64,000 nucleotides of DNA from Vibrio nereis NBRC 15637 (lineage in GTDB: Bacteria > Pseudomonadota > Gammaproteobacteria > Enterobacterales > Vibrionaceae): positions 62,001 to 126,000 of the forward strand of contig NZ_BCUD01000012.1 of assembly GCF_001591105.1 (NCBI RefSeq), given 5' to 3'. Within the stretch, counting starts at the first letter, position 1. Every line of letters starts with the position of its first letter. A model generated the notes under the pieces. That model was given only the letters and a program-made list of their open reading frames with translations, ran no database searches and was not told the origin of the DNA. Below are positions 36,445-46,278 of the stretch, in pieces. The position numbers and the translations under genes are program-made.

Positions 36445-39285
36445 TTATCTTGTGGTGTCATGAGCTAAATCGGGTTCACCACAATGATGGAGGATGTGGA
36501 CTCTGGCTTGATCGCGCAAAGTAATCGCTGCTTGCCAGTTATTTCCGTTGGGATAAAGAGGTTTACCAACGGTAATGCTGATATCACCTCTGCGCGGAAA
36601 CAGTGAGCTTCCTCTGAGTTTCGAACGGGTTCCACGCAGCGTGATGGGGACAATAGGCACACCGGAATTCGCTGCCGCGATAAAAGCGCCCATATGAAAT
36701 TGATGCAACCCCGCCATTCGATATAACGTGCCTTCTGGAAAGACAACAATTGGCTGACAGTCTTTAACGTCTTCAGACAGCTTTTTGGCATCCACAACAC
36801 TTTTCTCTACGTCGAAACGCTCTACAAACTGAGTGCCAAGTCGACTTAAAAAAATGCGTGCGAATGGATTTTTTAGTAGCTCACTTTTGGCAACAAAACG
36901 ACACGGTAAACCTGTTGCCGCGACCAATACCAAACCATCTAAGTAGCTGCAATGATTCGCCACCAAAATGCAGGGGGTGTTGTGGTTAGGTAAATTTTCT
37001 AGCCCTTCGATAGAACACTTTGTACCAGTAAGACGCATCAACGCACGGGCGCCAAGTTGCGTGATCTTCCAGCACCAGTCTTTATGATTGACTGCCGCAA
37101 CAAGAAGCCAAGTAACGGGTGCCAGTAATCCCATTACTAGCCAAGCATAGGCGGCATAGCCGATATCGAAAACAGTGCGGGTATATTTACGTAATTGCGG
37201 CACGATGCCAGCGGCAGCAAGGCGTATGGCTTGGAGCCAGACAGCGCTTTGCCCTTTATTGAGCAATCCCTGTTCATACAGCTCTTTGCAGGCACTGCGG
37301 CGAATTTTTCCGCTCGATGTTTTTGGTATGGTATGAGGAGGCGCTATCACAATGTCGTCGGCAGGGCTGTCTAATAAATGCAAAGCAAGAGCGGCGATTT
37401 GCTTTTTTAACTGGCTGATTTCTTCCTGACTGGTTTCGCGGCTCTCAGCCAAAACAATCAGCTTTTCGGTGCCTGAACGACGGTCGTGACAGCCGAATAC
37501 GGCAACACAGCCTTTGCGTATCCCTGATACATTGGCAACCGCTTGCTCTAACTCGTGAGGGTAAATATTACGACCCGCTTTGATAATGATGTCTTTGCTG
37601 CGTCCGGTGAGAAAGAGTTCTCCATCGAGAGTAAAAGCGCGGTCGCCCGTCACCAACCAGTCGTCGTGATAGAGTGTGCGAGTTTTGTCTGGGTTACGAT
37701 AATACCCCTGTGTCGAAGATGGCCCCTTAAACTCAAGGGCGCCTTCCTCACCTTCGGGTAACTCTTTGCCTAATTCATCGACAATACGAATCTGATGGCC
37801 CGGGAGCGGATGCCCAAGACCGACCACAGCAATAGCATTCTTTCCATCATGCCGAGTGGTAACCGCACGGCCAAAGTGGCTTAACGCTTCTCGTTCGACA
37901 TACTCGACACGCGGCTTTCTTACTTTGAGCGGAAAGGTCAGCCCAACGGAGGATTCGGCTAAACCATAAACGGGCGACATAGTTTCTGGCTTAAAGCCAT
38001 ATTTTCCATACCGCTCTGTAAAGTTTTTAATCGACTGCGGGCTCACGGGTTCTGCGCCATTCCATGACAGTCGCCAACTGCTCAGATCCAACCCCTCTAA
38101 GTCAGTTTCCTTTACTCGGCTCACACAGAGTTCATAAGCAAAGTTAGGAGCAGGCGAGAGCGTGCCTCGGTAGCGATGAATGGCCCATAACCACCGCTCC
38201 GGTTTGGTTAAAAACAGTATAGGTGACATGATCACCAAAGGGATTGCGTGGTACAGGCTGCCAAGCCACGCGCCAATTAAGCCCATATCATGATAGACAG
38301 GCAACCAGCTGACAAAAACATCATCAGAGCTGGCACCAACGACCTTTCCCATCGCTCGAATGTTAGCCAGCAAGTTCGCGTGTGTGAGTGTTACTCCTTT
38401 GGGCACGCCAGTACTGCCAGAGGTGTATTGAATAAAGGCAATGTCGCTGGTTTTAGCCTGACCGACATCGAACGCGTTTGCAGAGCCAGTCAGATCCACG
38501 GCAGTGACGACAGACTCGATCGATGGAACCTGCAATTGCAACAAGTGAGCAAGGGATTTGGCTTCAGGAACCGTGATGAGCATTTTGGCTTGTGCGTTGT
38601 TCAGAATACTGGCGTGGCGTTTTAAGTGGTCTTCAATTTGTTGGATTCTAGCTGGTGGATAAATCGGTACCGGAATCGCCCTAGCATAAAGTATCCCAAA
38701 AAAGCTGTAGAAGTAGTCATCACTGGTTGGCAGCATAATCGCCACACAATCCCCAGCTTCTATTCCTGCTTTGACTAGCCCAGCCGAGACTTCAAGTGCT
38801 TTGTCTCTCAGTAGTTGGTAACTGATTTCCACCACATCATCCGCATCCTGATAAACGTAAAGGTGAGGTCGGGTGGGATGATTCTCCACATGCCAGTCAA
38901 GCAGTGCTTGCAGTGTATCTACGTCGGTCGGTTGCTTTTTTACGCTGCTTAACTGAAGTGGTTGAGTGGCCGTATTTGATAATCGAGCTTGTTCTGAAGG
39001 CGCGGCTTGTAATACTGCGTTGACAATATCTTGAGGGGTTTGGATGCGAGAGAGCGTGTGTTCTGGTAGTGAGACGTTAAAACGATTTTCGACTCTGGTT
39101 AACAGCTCTGCTCGCGTCAGGCTGTCATAGTTGAGGTCATGGTCCAGGTCGCTGTCTAAGCTCAGAGAGTTTGATGATAGGGCTTCAGCATCTAATTCAA
39201 GAGAGAGGTCTCTAACGATCTGAAGAACCTTGTGTGCGACGTCCGCTGAATCTCTATGTGTCTTGTTATCATCATTATCAGACAT
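36445..39285 (-). CDS. ACP-fatty acyl-AMP ligase-PlsC acyltransferase fusion
   Basis: This 946-residue protein has three parts. First is an N-terminal ACP domain (about 10-95, phosphopantetheine Ser55 in LNYDSLTRAE). Next is an FAAL-type adenylating domain (about 120-700, with IQYTSGSTGVPKGV, LPVYHDMGLIG and SPAPNFAYELC). Last is a C-terminal 1-acylglycerol-phosphate acyltransferase (about 730-940, catalytic NHCSYLDG near 774, FPEGT near 849), preceded by hydrophobic segments that place it at the membrane. It should activate a fatty acid to acyl-AMP, load its own ACP, and pass the acyl to a lysophospholipid-like acceptor. E. coli Aas joins similar parts in the opposite order without ACP. The chosen ATG has AGGAAG upstream. 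Confidence 0.85.
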   Translation of the reverse strand: MSDNDDNKTHRDSADVAHKVLQIVRDLSLELDAEALSSNSLSLDSDLDHDLNYDSLTRAELLTRVENRFNVSLPEHTLSRIQTPQDIVNAVLQAAPSEQARLSNTATQPLQLSSVKKQPTDVDTLQALLDWHVENHPTRPHLYVYQDADDVVEISYQLLRDKALEVSAGLVKAGIEAGDCVAIMLPTSDDYFYSFFGILYARAIPVPIYPPARIQQIEDHLKRHASILNNAQAKMLITVPEAKSLAHLLQLQVPSIESVVTAVDLTGSANAFDVGQAKTSDIAFIQYTSGSTGVPKGVTLTHANLLANIRAMGKVVGASSDDVFVSWLPVYHDMGLIGAWLGSLYHAIPLVIMSPILFLTKPERWLWAIHRYRGTLSPAPNFAYELCVSRVKETDLEGLDLSSWRLSWNGAEPVSPQSIKNFTERYGKYGFKPETMSPVYGLAESSVGLTFPLKVRKPRVEYVEREALSHFGRAVTTRHDGKNAIAVVGLGHPLPGHQIRIVDELGKELPEGEEGALEFKGPSSTQGYYRNPDKTRTLYHDDWLVTGDRAFTLDGELFLTGRSKDIIIKAGRNIYPHELEQAVANVSGIRKGCVAVFGCHDRRSGTEKLIVLAESRETSQEEISQLKKQIAALALHLLDSPADDIVIAPPHTIPKTSSGKIRRSACKELYEQGLLNKGQSAVWLQAIRLAAAGIVPQLRKYTRTVFDIGYAAYAWLVMGLLAPVTWLLVAAVNHKDWCWKITQLGARALMRLTGTKCSIEGLENLPNHNTPCILVANHCSYLDGLVLVAATGLPCRFVAKSELLKNPFARIFLSRLGTQFVERFDVEKSVVDAKKLSEDVKDCQPIVVFPEGTLYRMAGLHQFHMGAFIAAANSGVPIVPITLRGTRSKLRGSSLFPRRGDISITVGKPLYPNGNNWQAAITLRDQARVHILHHCGEPDLAHDTTR

Positions 39286-39625
39286 GCTACGCTTCCTGCT
39301 ATTTATAAGGGGGATTCCGCTATCAAACACGTACTTTTCTTTAAAGCGTAGTCCAGGAACGCTTTAATGATGAAAAGCGAGCGCGTAACTCGTTGCAAAG
39401 ATTCACTTAATATGGAAATAGGCACGTTTTGAGCCTTTGTTGGCAGAACACCTCGTTTGCATTTTGATGTTGTGAGTTGCGATACGGTAAAACTAGTAAC
39501 CAATCACTCAATTGATTTGAATTTATTGCACAGAAATTTAAACTGACTTCTATACTTATCCAAGTAGTTGAATTACTAAATATTAATTTCTAGATTCTCA
39601 GTCAAAGTGAGCAAGGGAGCGGCTT
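39286..39625. promoter_or_regulatory. Divergent gap between ligase fusion and yejA
   Basis: This 340-base gap holds promoters for the acyl cluster (minus) and yejA (plus). An 8-bp perfect inverted repeat, TTAAAGCG (39341-39348) and CGCTTTAA (39360-39367), lies about 60 bases upstream of the ligase start. It is a candidate operator or leader hairpin. Nothing else stands out. Confidence 0.4.
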
Positions 39626-41443
39626 ATGGGGACAATGCACAAGGTTGTGCTAGGGTGCGCGTTAGCGTTAACGACCACATTTTCGTACGCAAAGGTTATC
39701 GAAACCTCGGTGTTGGTTGGATTTGGAGAGGCAAAATACAAACCGGGTTTTACCCATTTTGATTATGTAAATCCGAATGCGCCTAAGTACGGAACGGTGA
39801 CCTACGGCCAAGTAGGCACATACGATAACTTTAATCGTTTTGCTTCGCGTGGTGTCGCTGCTGCTCAAAGTGGTGAGCTTTATGACACGTTAATGTACTC
39901 TCCAAGTGATGAAATTGATGCGTACTATCCCTTAATTGCCGAGAAAGTCCGATATTCTGACGACTACACATGGCTAGAGCTCGATATTAACCCCAAGGCC
40001 CGGTTCCATGATGGCCAGCCGATCACCGCGCACGATGTTGCTTTTACCTTTGATAAGTTTATGGCAGAGGGGGTACCGCAATACCGTGTTTATTACCAAG
40101 ATATTAAGTCAGTTACCGCGAAAGATAAGCTGACCGTGCGTATTGAAATGGCGAAACCGAATCGCGAAAAGCTGTTCAGTTTTGCCCAGTCTGCGCGTGT
40201 TTTGCCGGAACACTTCTGGAAAGATAAAAGTCTCGCTGAGCCATTGGCGACGCCTCCGGTGGGCAGCAGTGCTTACCAAATCAGTGATTACAAGTCAGGT
40301 CAGAGTGTGACTTACGAGTTGGTGTCAGACTACTGGGCGAAAGAGCTGCCCGTTAATGTCGGGCGCCATAACTTTCAGAAAATCAGATACGACTACTATC
40401 GCGATGACACTGTGATGCTGGAAGCATTTAAAGCGGGCGAGTTTGATTTTCGTATGGAAAGCTCCGCTAAGTTTTGGGCTAATTCCTACACAGGTGTAAA
40501 CTTTGATCAGGGCTTCATCATCAAGGAAGAAATTCCACACCAGAAACCAGAAAACATGCAAGCCTTTGTGTTTAATACCCAAAGTGAAGTGTTCAAAGAT
40601 CCCAAAGTTCGAGAAGCACTGACTTATGCGATGGACTTTGAATGGATGAACAAGAACATGTTCTACGACCAATACACGCGAACCCGAAGCTACTTTCAAA
40701 ATACCGAATATGAGGCGAAAGGGCTGCCAACCGAGCAAGAACTCGCCATTCTGAATCCATTCAAAAAAGACATTCCTTCGCGTGTATTTACAGAGGAGTA
40801 CCAGCCACCGGTCAGTGACGGTTCTGGACGTATTCGTGCCCAAATGCGCACCGCATTCAAATTGCTTAAGGAAGCAGGTTGGAAACTCAAAGATAAGGTG
40901 ATGACTAACGTGGCGACAGGGGAGCCAATGAGTTTTGAGTTCCTGATCTATAGCCCAACCACAGAGCGCATTGCTATTCCTGTGCAAAAGAACCTCAGCC
41001 TAATGGGGATCGAAATGAAAATTCGCACAGTCGATACCACTCAATACATTAAGCGCCTTCGCGATCGAGACTTCGATATGCTTTCGTCGCCTTACAGTGC
41101 CAATGCGTATCCAAGCCCCAATTTAATGATTGTATGGAACTCTAACTTTATTGATTCCACCTACAATACTGCTGGGGTGAAAGATCCCGTGGTTGACCAC
41201 CTCACAGCAGAGATTGCGAAGAATCAGGAAAACCCGGACGCGTTACTCTATCTTGGTCGCGCTTTGGATCGCGTACTGCAATGGAACTTTTATGTCATTC
41301 CCCAGTGGCATTTAAGTAAATATCGAGTCGCGATGTGGGATAAGTTTGAGCGTCCGGAGACGATGCCAAAATATGATCTTGGTATAGATACATGGTGGAT
41401 TTCAAAGCAAAAAGCGCAGAAACTTCCTGAGAAACGCCGATAA
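39626..41443 (+). CDS. yejA: Peptide ABC transporter binding protein YejA
   Basis: This 605-residue periplasmic solute-binding protein is of family 5 (oligopeptide/microcin C type). A signal peptide ends near TTTFSYA-KV (about residue 22). The family segment NPKARFHDGQPITAHDVAFTFDKF and the RPETMPKYDLGIDTWW end fit YejA. AGGGAG lies 7 bases before the ATG. It heads a complete yejABEF operon with the two permeases and the fused ATPase behind it. The family imports short peptides and, in enterobacteria, microcin C. Confidence 0.9.
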   Translation: MGTMHKVVLGCALALTTTFSYAKVIETSVLVGFGEAKYKPGFTHFDYVNPNAPKYGTVTYGQVGTYDNFNRFASRGVAAAQSGELYDTLMYSPSDEIDAYYPLIAEKVRYSDDYTWLELDINPKARFHDGQPITAHDVAFTFDKFMAEGVPQYRVYYQDIKSVTAKDKLTVRIEMAKPNREKLFSFAQSARVLPEHFWKDKSLAEPLATPPVGSSAYQISDYKSGQSVTYELVSDYWAKELPVNVGRHNFQKIRYDYYRDDTVMLEAFKAGEFDFRMESSAKFWANSYTGVNFDQGFIIKEEIPHQKPENMQAFVFNTQSEVFKDPKVREALTYAMDFEWMNKNMFYDQYTRTRSYFQNTEYEAKGLPTEQELAILNPFKKDIPSRVFTEEYQPPVSDGSGRIRAQMRTAFKLLKEAGWKLKDKVMTNVATGEPMSFEFLIYSPTTERIAIPVQKNLSLMGIEMKIRTVDTTQYIKRLRDRDFDMLSSPYSANAYPSPNLMIVWNSNFIDSTYNTAGVKDPVVDHLTAEIAKNQENPDALLYLGRALDRVLQWNFYVIPQWHLSKYRVAMWDKFERPETMPKYDLGIDTWWISKQKAQKLPEKRR

Positions 41444-41508
41444 ATACAGTGCTGGGAGTAATCGCTCTCCGGTTTGAGGTAAGGGATCACGGCTAGCAAG
41501 AGGGACTC

Positions 41509-42597
41509 ATGGCTGCCTATATTTTTCGTCGACTACTTTTGGTGATCCCCACACTGTGGGCAATTATTACCATTAACTTTTTCATTATCCAGATAGCGCC
41601 GGGCGGCCCTGTTGAACAAGCCATTGCACAAATGGAAGGGCACGCTTCGGGTATTATGGAGCGCTTTGCTGGTGGCGGAAGTGAAGTTGACTTAGGGGCA
41701 ACGGAAGAGACTGATGTGTCGGGTTATAAAGGCTCTCGTGGGCTTGACCCTGAAGTTGTCGAAGCGATCAAAAAGCAGTTTGGTTTTGATAAACCGCTGC
41801 TTGAACGCTATTGGGATATGTTGAAAAACTACGCCACCTTCGACTTTGGTAATAGTCTGTTTAAAGGTGGCAATGTGATTGACCTGATCATTGAACGGCT
41901 GCCAGTGTCTATTTCGTTGGGTTTATGGAGCACGTTGATCATCTATTTGATCTCTATTCCACTCGGCATTCTCAAGGCCATTCACCACGGCTCTCGTTTT
42001 GATATCTGGTCAAGTGCGGTCGTGATTGTTGGCTATGCGATTCCAGGCTTTTTGTTCGCCATTATTCTGATTATTCTTTTTGCCAGCGGAAACTACTTTA
42101 GCTGGTTCCCTTTGCGCGGGCTTGTTTCTTCGAACTTTGAACAGCTCAACTGGTATCAACAAATCATCGATTATTTCTGGCACTTAACTCTGCCAATTTT
42201 TGCGATGGTGATTGGTGGGTTTGCCACCCTCAGTATGCTGACGAAAAACTCGTTTCTTGATGAGATAAATAAGCAATATGTGGTGACAGCGAGAGCGAAA
42301 GGCCTTGATGAGCGCAATATTCTCTATAAACACGTCTTTCGCAACGCGATGCTGATTATTATTGCGGGTTTTCCGGCTGCATTTATCAGTATCTTTTTCA
42401 CCGGCTCCATGCTGATCGAAGTGATGTTTTCATTAGAAGGTATTGGTTTACTTGGCTTTGAATCCACTATCCAGCGCGATTACCCAGTGGTGTTCAGTTC
42501 CCTTTATATTATGACGCTACTGGGTTTGATACTCAGCATCATCTCTGATCTGACCTACACCTGGGTGGATCCAAGAATCGATTTTGAGGCTCGCTAA
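41509..42597 (+). CDS. yejB: Peptide ABC transporter permease YejB
   Basis: This 362-residue inner-membrane permease is of the DppB type, with six TM helices. The N-terminal [20 protein letters not shown] is a typical first helix. A long periplasmic insert (about 40-100) with [20 protein letters not shown] is characteristic of YejB. The docking loop is [22 protein letters not shown]. It ends in the start of yejE (one-base overlap), so the two are coupled. It forms the channel with YejE. Confidence 0.92.
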   Translation: MAAYIFRRLLLVIPTLWAIITINFFIIQIAPGGPVEQAIAQMEGHASGIMERFAGGGSEVDLGATEETDVSGYKGSRGLDPEVVEAIKKQFGFDKPLLERYWDMLKNYATFDFGNSLFKGGNVIDLIIERLPVSISLGLWSTLIIYLISIPLGILKAIHHGSRFDIWSSAVVIVGYAIPGFLFAIILIILFASGNYFSWFPLRGLVSSNFEQLNWYQQIIDYFWHLTLPIFAMVIGGFATLSMLTKNSFLDEINKQYVVTARAKGLDERNILYKHVFRNAMLIIIAGFPAAFISIFFTGSMLIEVMFSLEGIGLLGFESTIQRDYPVVFSSLYIMTLLGLILSIISDLTYTWVDPRIDFEAR

Positions 42598-43634
42598 TGT
42601 TGACGAAAAAAAGACGTAATCCGTTAAACGAAGCGCGTTGGTTACGATTCAAGGAGAATCGACGCGGCTATTGGTCGCTGTGGATCTTTATGGTGTTGTT
42701 CGTCATGAGCTTGTTTGCCGAGTTAATCGCTAACGATAAGCCGTTACTGGTGGAATACAATAATCAATGGTATTACCCCATCGCTGAGCAGTACGCTGAA
42801 ACCGAGTTTGGCGGCGAGTTCGAGACAGAAGCAGATTACACTGACCCTTATGTGATTGATTTGATTGAAGAGCAGGGTTACATCATTTGGCCGGTAATTC
42901 CGTTCAGCTACGACACGATCAATTTTGATATTCAAGGCTCGGTGCCGTCTGCGCCGGATGATGTTAACTGGCTCGGGACCGATGACAAAGGGCGAGATGT
43001 ACTGGCGCGCATCATTTATGGCTTTCGTATCTCGGTGCTCTTTGGTTTTGTGCTGACCATAGTGTCCAGCATAATCGGTGTTGCTGTTGGTGCCACGCAA
43101 GGCTACTACGGTGGTTGGCTGGATTTGTTTGGACAGCGATTTATCGAAGTGTGGTCTGGCATGCCGACGCTGTTCTTGCTGATCATTTTGTCGAGTTTTG
43201 TCGAGCCCAACTTTTGGTGGCTACTGGGGATCATGGTGGCATTTAGCTGGATGAGCTTAGTAGGGATCGTGCGGGCCGAGTTCTTGCGTTGCCGTAATTT
43301 TGATTACGTAAGGGCGGCCCATGCGATGGGCGTCAGTGATAAGCGAATTATGCTTAGACACATGCTGCCTAACGCCATGGTCGCGTCGTTAACTATGATG
43401 CCGTTTATCCTGTCTGGCTCGGTGACAACGTTAACCTCTTTAGACTTTTTGGGCTTCGGATTACCGGCGGGATCGCCGTCTCTCGGTGAACTGTTGGCAC
43501 AAGGTAAAGCTAATCTGCAGGCGCCGTGGTTAGGCTTTTCAGCATTTTTTGTTTTATCGCTGATGCTGACTCTATTGGTGTTTGTTGGCGAAGCTGTACG
43601 CGATGCCTTTGACCCTCACCAACAAGGAAAGTAA
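42597..43634 (+). CDS. yejE: Peptide ABC transporter permease YejE
   Basis: This 345-residue inner-membrane permease is of the DppC type, partner of YejB. After the first helix (SLWIFMVLFVMSLFAELIAN) a long periplasmic part contains NWLGTDDKGRDVLARIIYG, a family hallmark. Five more helices follow, with the docking loop VRAAHAMGVSDKRIMLRHMLPNA. It overlaps yejB by one base and is followed after two bases by yejF. Confidence 0.92.
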   Translation: MLTKKRRNPLNEARWLRFKENRRGYWSLWIFMVLFVMSLFAELIANDKPLLVEYNNQWYYPIAEQYAETEFGGEFETEADYTDPYVIDLIEEQGYIIWPVIPFSYDTINFDIQGSVPSAPDDVNWLGTDDKGRDVLARIIYGFRISVLFGFVLTIVSSIIGVAVGATQGYYGGWLDLFGQRFIEVWSGMPTLFLLIILSSFVEPNFWWLLGIMVAFSWMSLVGIVRAEFLRCRNFDYVRAAHAMGVSDKRIMLRHMLPNAMVASLTMMPFILSGSVTTLTSLDFLGFGLPAGSPSLGELLAQGKANLQAPWLGFSAFFVLSLMLTLLVFVGEAVRDAFDPHQQGK

Positions 43635-43636
43635 CG

Positions 43637-45229
43637 ATGAGTAAACCTATATTGACTATTGAAGGACTGTCGGTTGGATTCGGCCGCAGCGATGAAATAG
43701 AGCAGGTGACTCACCAAGTATCTCTCTCCGTAAAAAAAGGTGAAACACTCGCCTTAGTTGGGGAAAGTGGGTCAGGGAAGTCGGTCACTGCTAATTCGAT
43801 CCTCAAGCTCTTGCCCAAAGGGTCTTCTCACTATATGGAAGGGCATATTGATTTTGATGGAACAGATATTTTAAGCTGTTCCGAGCGCAAGCTGCGTGGC
43901 ATTCGTGGTGGGCGAGTGGGGATGATCTTTCAGGAGCCGATGGTTTCACTAAATCCACTGCATAAAGTGGGTAAACAGCTGGTGGAGACATTATCAATCC
44001 ACCGTGGCGTTCGTCAGGGCAAAGCGGAAAAAATAGCGATTGAATGGCTGGGAAAAGTGGGAATTCGTCACCCAGAAGTCAAACTCAATGCTTACCCGCA
44101 TGAATTGTCTGGCGGCGAGCGTCAAAGGGTAATGATTGCGATGGCGCTGATTAACAACCCAGAATTACTGATTGCCGATGAACCGACTACCGCGCTAGAT
44201 GTGTCGGTTCAGGCGCAGATCCTTGACTTGCTTAAAGATCTGCAAAAAGAGCTGGGTATGGCGATGTTATTTATTACACATGATTTAAGTATTGTCAGAC
44301 GAATTGCCGACAGAGTCGCAGTTATGCAAGAAGGCAAGCTCGTAGAGGAAGGCGAGTGCCATGCGCTCTTTACTCAGCCAAAACATCCTTACACGCAGTT
44401 ACTGATCAACTCCGATCCACGGGGAAAACCTGTTCCGCTGCCTAACGCTCAGTCCACCATACTCGATGTAAACCATTTGCGCGTTTGGTTTCCGATTACG
44501 GGTGGCTTATTTAAACGTGTTATTTCCCATATCAAAGCAGTAACGGATATGGCGTTTTCTTTGCGCAAAGGGCAATCGATAGGGTTAGTTGGAGAAAGTG
44601 GCTCAGGTAAATCAACGACCGGAATGGCCATTTTAAAATTGGTGAAATCGGAAGGGTCGATCAATTATTCAGGCAATGAATTACAGGGGTTAGACCGACA
44701 CCAAATGCTGCCTTATCGCAGCAAAATGCAGGTCGTGTTTCAAGATCCGTTCTCAGCTCTCAACCCGCGAATGTCTGTCGCTCAGGTGATCGGTGAGGGG
44801 TTACGCGTCCACCAAGAGCTGAGCGAAGATGAAATGGATAAACTGATCATTGAGGTGATGGAAGAAGTGGACCTTGATCCAGAATCACGCCATCGTTATC
44901 CCAACGAGTTTTCCGGTGGGCAACGGCAACGGATTGCGATTGCACGTGCACTTATTCTAAAGCCAGAGTTCATATTGCTTGATGAGCCAACCTCTTCGCT
45001 AGACAGAACCGTGCAGGCTCAAGTGCTCGACTTACTTAAGTCTTTACAAAGCAAGTATGGGTTAAGCTATCTGTTTATTAGCCATGATTTAAATGTGGTT
45101 AAGTCGTTGTGTCATTACACCATCGTGATGAAGCAAGGGCAGATTGTAGAGCAAGGCAGCACAGAGCATCTCTTTACCCAACCTCAACACCCTTACACCA
45201 AAGAGCTGGTTTCTTTATCCTCTTTTTAA
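43637..45229 (+). CDS. yejF: Peptide ABC transporter fused ATPase YejF
   Basis: This 530-residue protein has two ABC domains that power YejBE. Walker A motifs are GESGSGKSVT (about residue 41) and GESGSGKSTTG (about 320). Signatures are LSGGERQRVMIA and SGGQRQRIAIA, and each domain has the DEPT Walker B. It is the last gene of yejABEF and follows yejE by two bases. It shares layout and many motifs with the orphan ATPase at 12436-14058, a likely ancient duplicate. Confidence 0.92.
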   Translation: MSKPILTIEGLSVGFGRSDEIEQVTHQVSLSVKKGETLALVGESGSGKSVTANSILKLLPKGSSHYMEGHIDFDGTDILSCSERKLRGIRGGRVGMIFQEPMVSLNPLHKVGKQLVETLSIHRGVRQGKAEKIAIEWLGKVGIRHPEVKLNAYPHELSGGERQRVMIAMALINNPELLIADEPTTALDVSVQAQILDLLKDLQKELGMAMLFITHDLSIVRRIADRVAVMQEGKLVEEGECHALFTQPKHPYTQLLINSDPRGKPVPLPNAQSTILDVNHLRVWFPITGGLFKRVISHIKAVTDMAFSLRKGQSIGLVGESGSGKSTTGMAILKLVKSEGSINYSGNELQGLDRHQMLPYRSKMQVVFQDPFSALNPRMSVAQVIGEGLRVHQELSEDEMDKLIIEVMEEVDLDPESRHRYPNEFSGGQRQRIAIARALILKPEFILLDEPTSSLDRTVQAQVLDLLKSLQSKYGLSYLFISHDLNVVKSLCHYTIVMKQGQIVEQGSTEHLFTQPQHPYTKELVSLSSF

Positions 45230-45377
45230 TGCTCGAGGCCTTACGCTGCATCTACGCATGGCCCTAGCTATTGGGAGTTTATTTGATTTTTTAAAATCCT
45301 ATTGCGGAATTTATTTTTGATAGTAGTATGGCAGTTTAGATGGCTAAACGTCTATTAAAAATAATAAGGAACCAAGA

Positions 45378-46181
45378 ATGAAAGGATTAAGAAAAGTCGG
45401 TCAGTGGGCAATTGCAGCGTCAATCGTGGTGGGCTTAACGGCTTGTGGTCAACAAGATGAGTCAGAAATCAAAGTGGGCGCGACGGTCGGTCCACACGCG
45501 CAGGTTGTAGAAGCTGTGGCGAAAGAGGCGGCTAAGCAAGGGCTGAATGTCAAAGTAGTTGAGTTCTCAGATTACATTACTCCCAATGCGGCTTTGGAAG
45601 ATGGCAGTATCGATCTCAATAGTTACCAGCACCAACCGTTTTTAGATAACTACAATAATAACCAAGGGGCGAATTTAGTCTCAATTGGTGATTCGATCCT
45701 TATGCGTATGGGGGTTTATTCAAATAAATATCGCTCGATTGGAGAACTGCCAGAAAAAGCGCGCATCGCAATCCCAAACGATCCTACCAACGGTGGACGC
45801 GGCCTATTGCTATTTGCTGAAGCAAAACTGATTACGCTAAGAGAAGGGGCAGGGTTTAAAGCGACTCTGAATGACGTAGTAAGTAACCCTAAGCAGTTTG
45901 AGTTTGTTGAAGTTGATGCTGCACAGCTGCCACGTACTCTGGATGACGTAGATGCCGCCGCGATTACTATGAACTACGTGATGTCCGCCGGGCTGGATCC
46001 GAAGAAGCAAGGTATTTATCTAGAAGCAAAAGATGCACCTTTGGCAGTGATGGTCATCGCCAGTCGTGAGCAGGATAAAGGTAACGAAGACTATAAAAAG
46101 TTTGTCGAAATCTATCAGTCACAGGCCATTCGCGAGTATATGCAAACAGCATTTAATGGCACGATTGAACCTGCGTTTTAA
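45378..46181 (+). CDS. MetQ/NlpA-family substrate-binding lipoprotein
   Basis: This 267-residue lipoprotein has a signal sequence ending in the lipobox GLTAC (Cys23). The mature part starts with KVGATVGPHAQVVEAVA and has YITPNAALEDGSIDLNSYQHQPFLDN, diagnostic of methionine-type binding proteins (MetQ, NlpA). It would be anchored in the membrane and deliver methionine or a similar amino acid to a MetNI transporter, but no metN or metI lies in the window. A ribosome site AAGGAACCAAG precedes the ATG. It stands alone, 148 bases after yejF, followed by a terminator. Confidence 0.85.
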   Translation: MKGLRKVGQWAIAASIVVGLTACGQQDESEIKVGATVGPHAQVVEAVAKEAAKQGLNVKVVEFSDYITPNAALEDGSIDLNSYQHQPFLDNYNNNQGANLVSIGDSILMRMGVYSNKYRSIGELPEKARIAIPNDPTNGGRGLLLFAEAKLITLREGAGFKATLNDVVSNPKQFEFVEVDAAQLPRTLDDVDAAAITMNYVMSAGLDPKKQGIYLEAKDAPLAVMVIASREQDKGNEDYKKFVEIYQSQAIREYMQTAFNGTIEPAF

Positions 46182-46232
46182 CCGATAAGACTGATCAATC
46201 GTTAATTAGATTGGTATAAAACGACTTTTATT

Positions 46233-46260
46233 AAAAGCGGCCCTGAGATGGGCCGTTTAT
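46233..46260. terminator. Terminator after the MetQ-like gene
   Basis: CGGCCC and GGGCCG form a GC-rich stem flanked by A and T runs (AAA/TTT after one bulged G). It sits between converging genes. Confidence 0.65.
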
Positions 46261-46278
46261 GTATGTGCGGATTAATGA

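Noticed and set aside
40325..40987. A 220-codon minus-strand frame within yejA
   Set aside because: It is antisense to well-matched YejA sequence, has no recognisable domain or ribosome site, and its composition (Phe, His, Val rich) is typical of a shadow frame.
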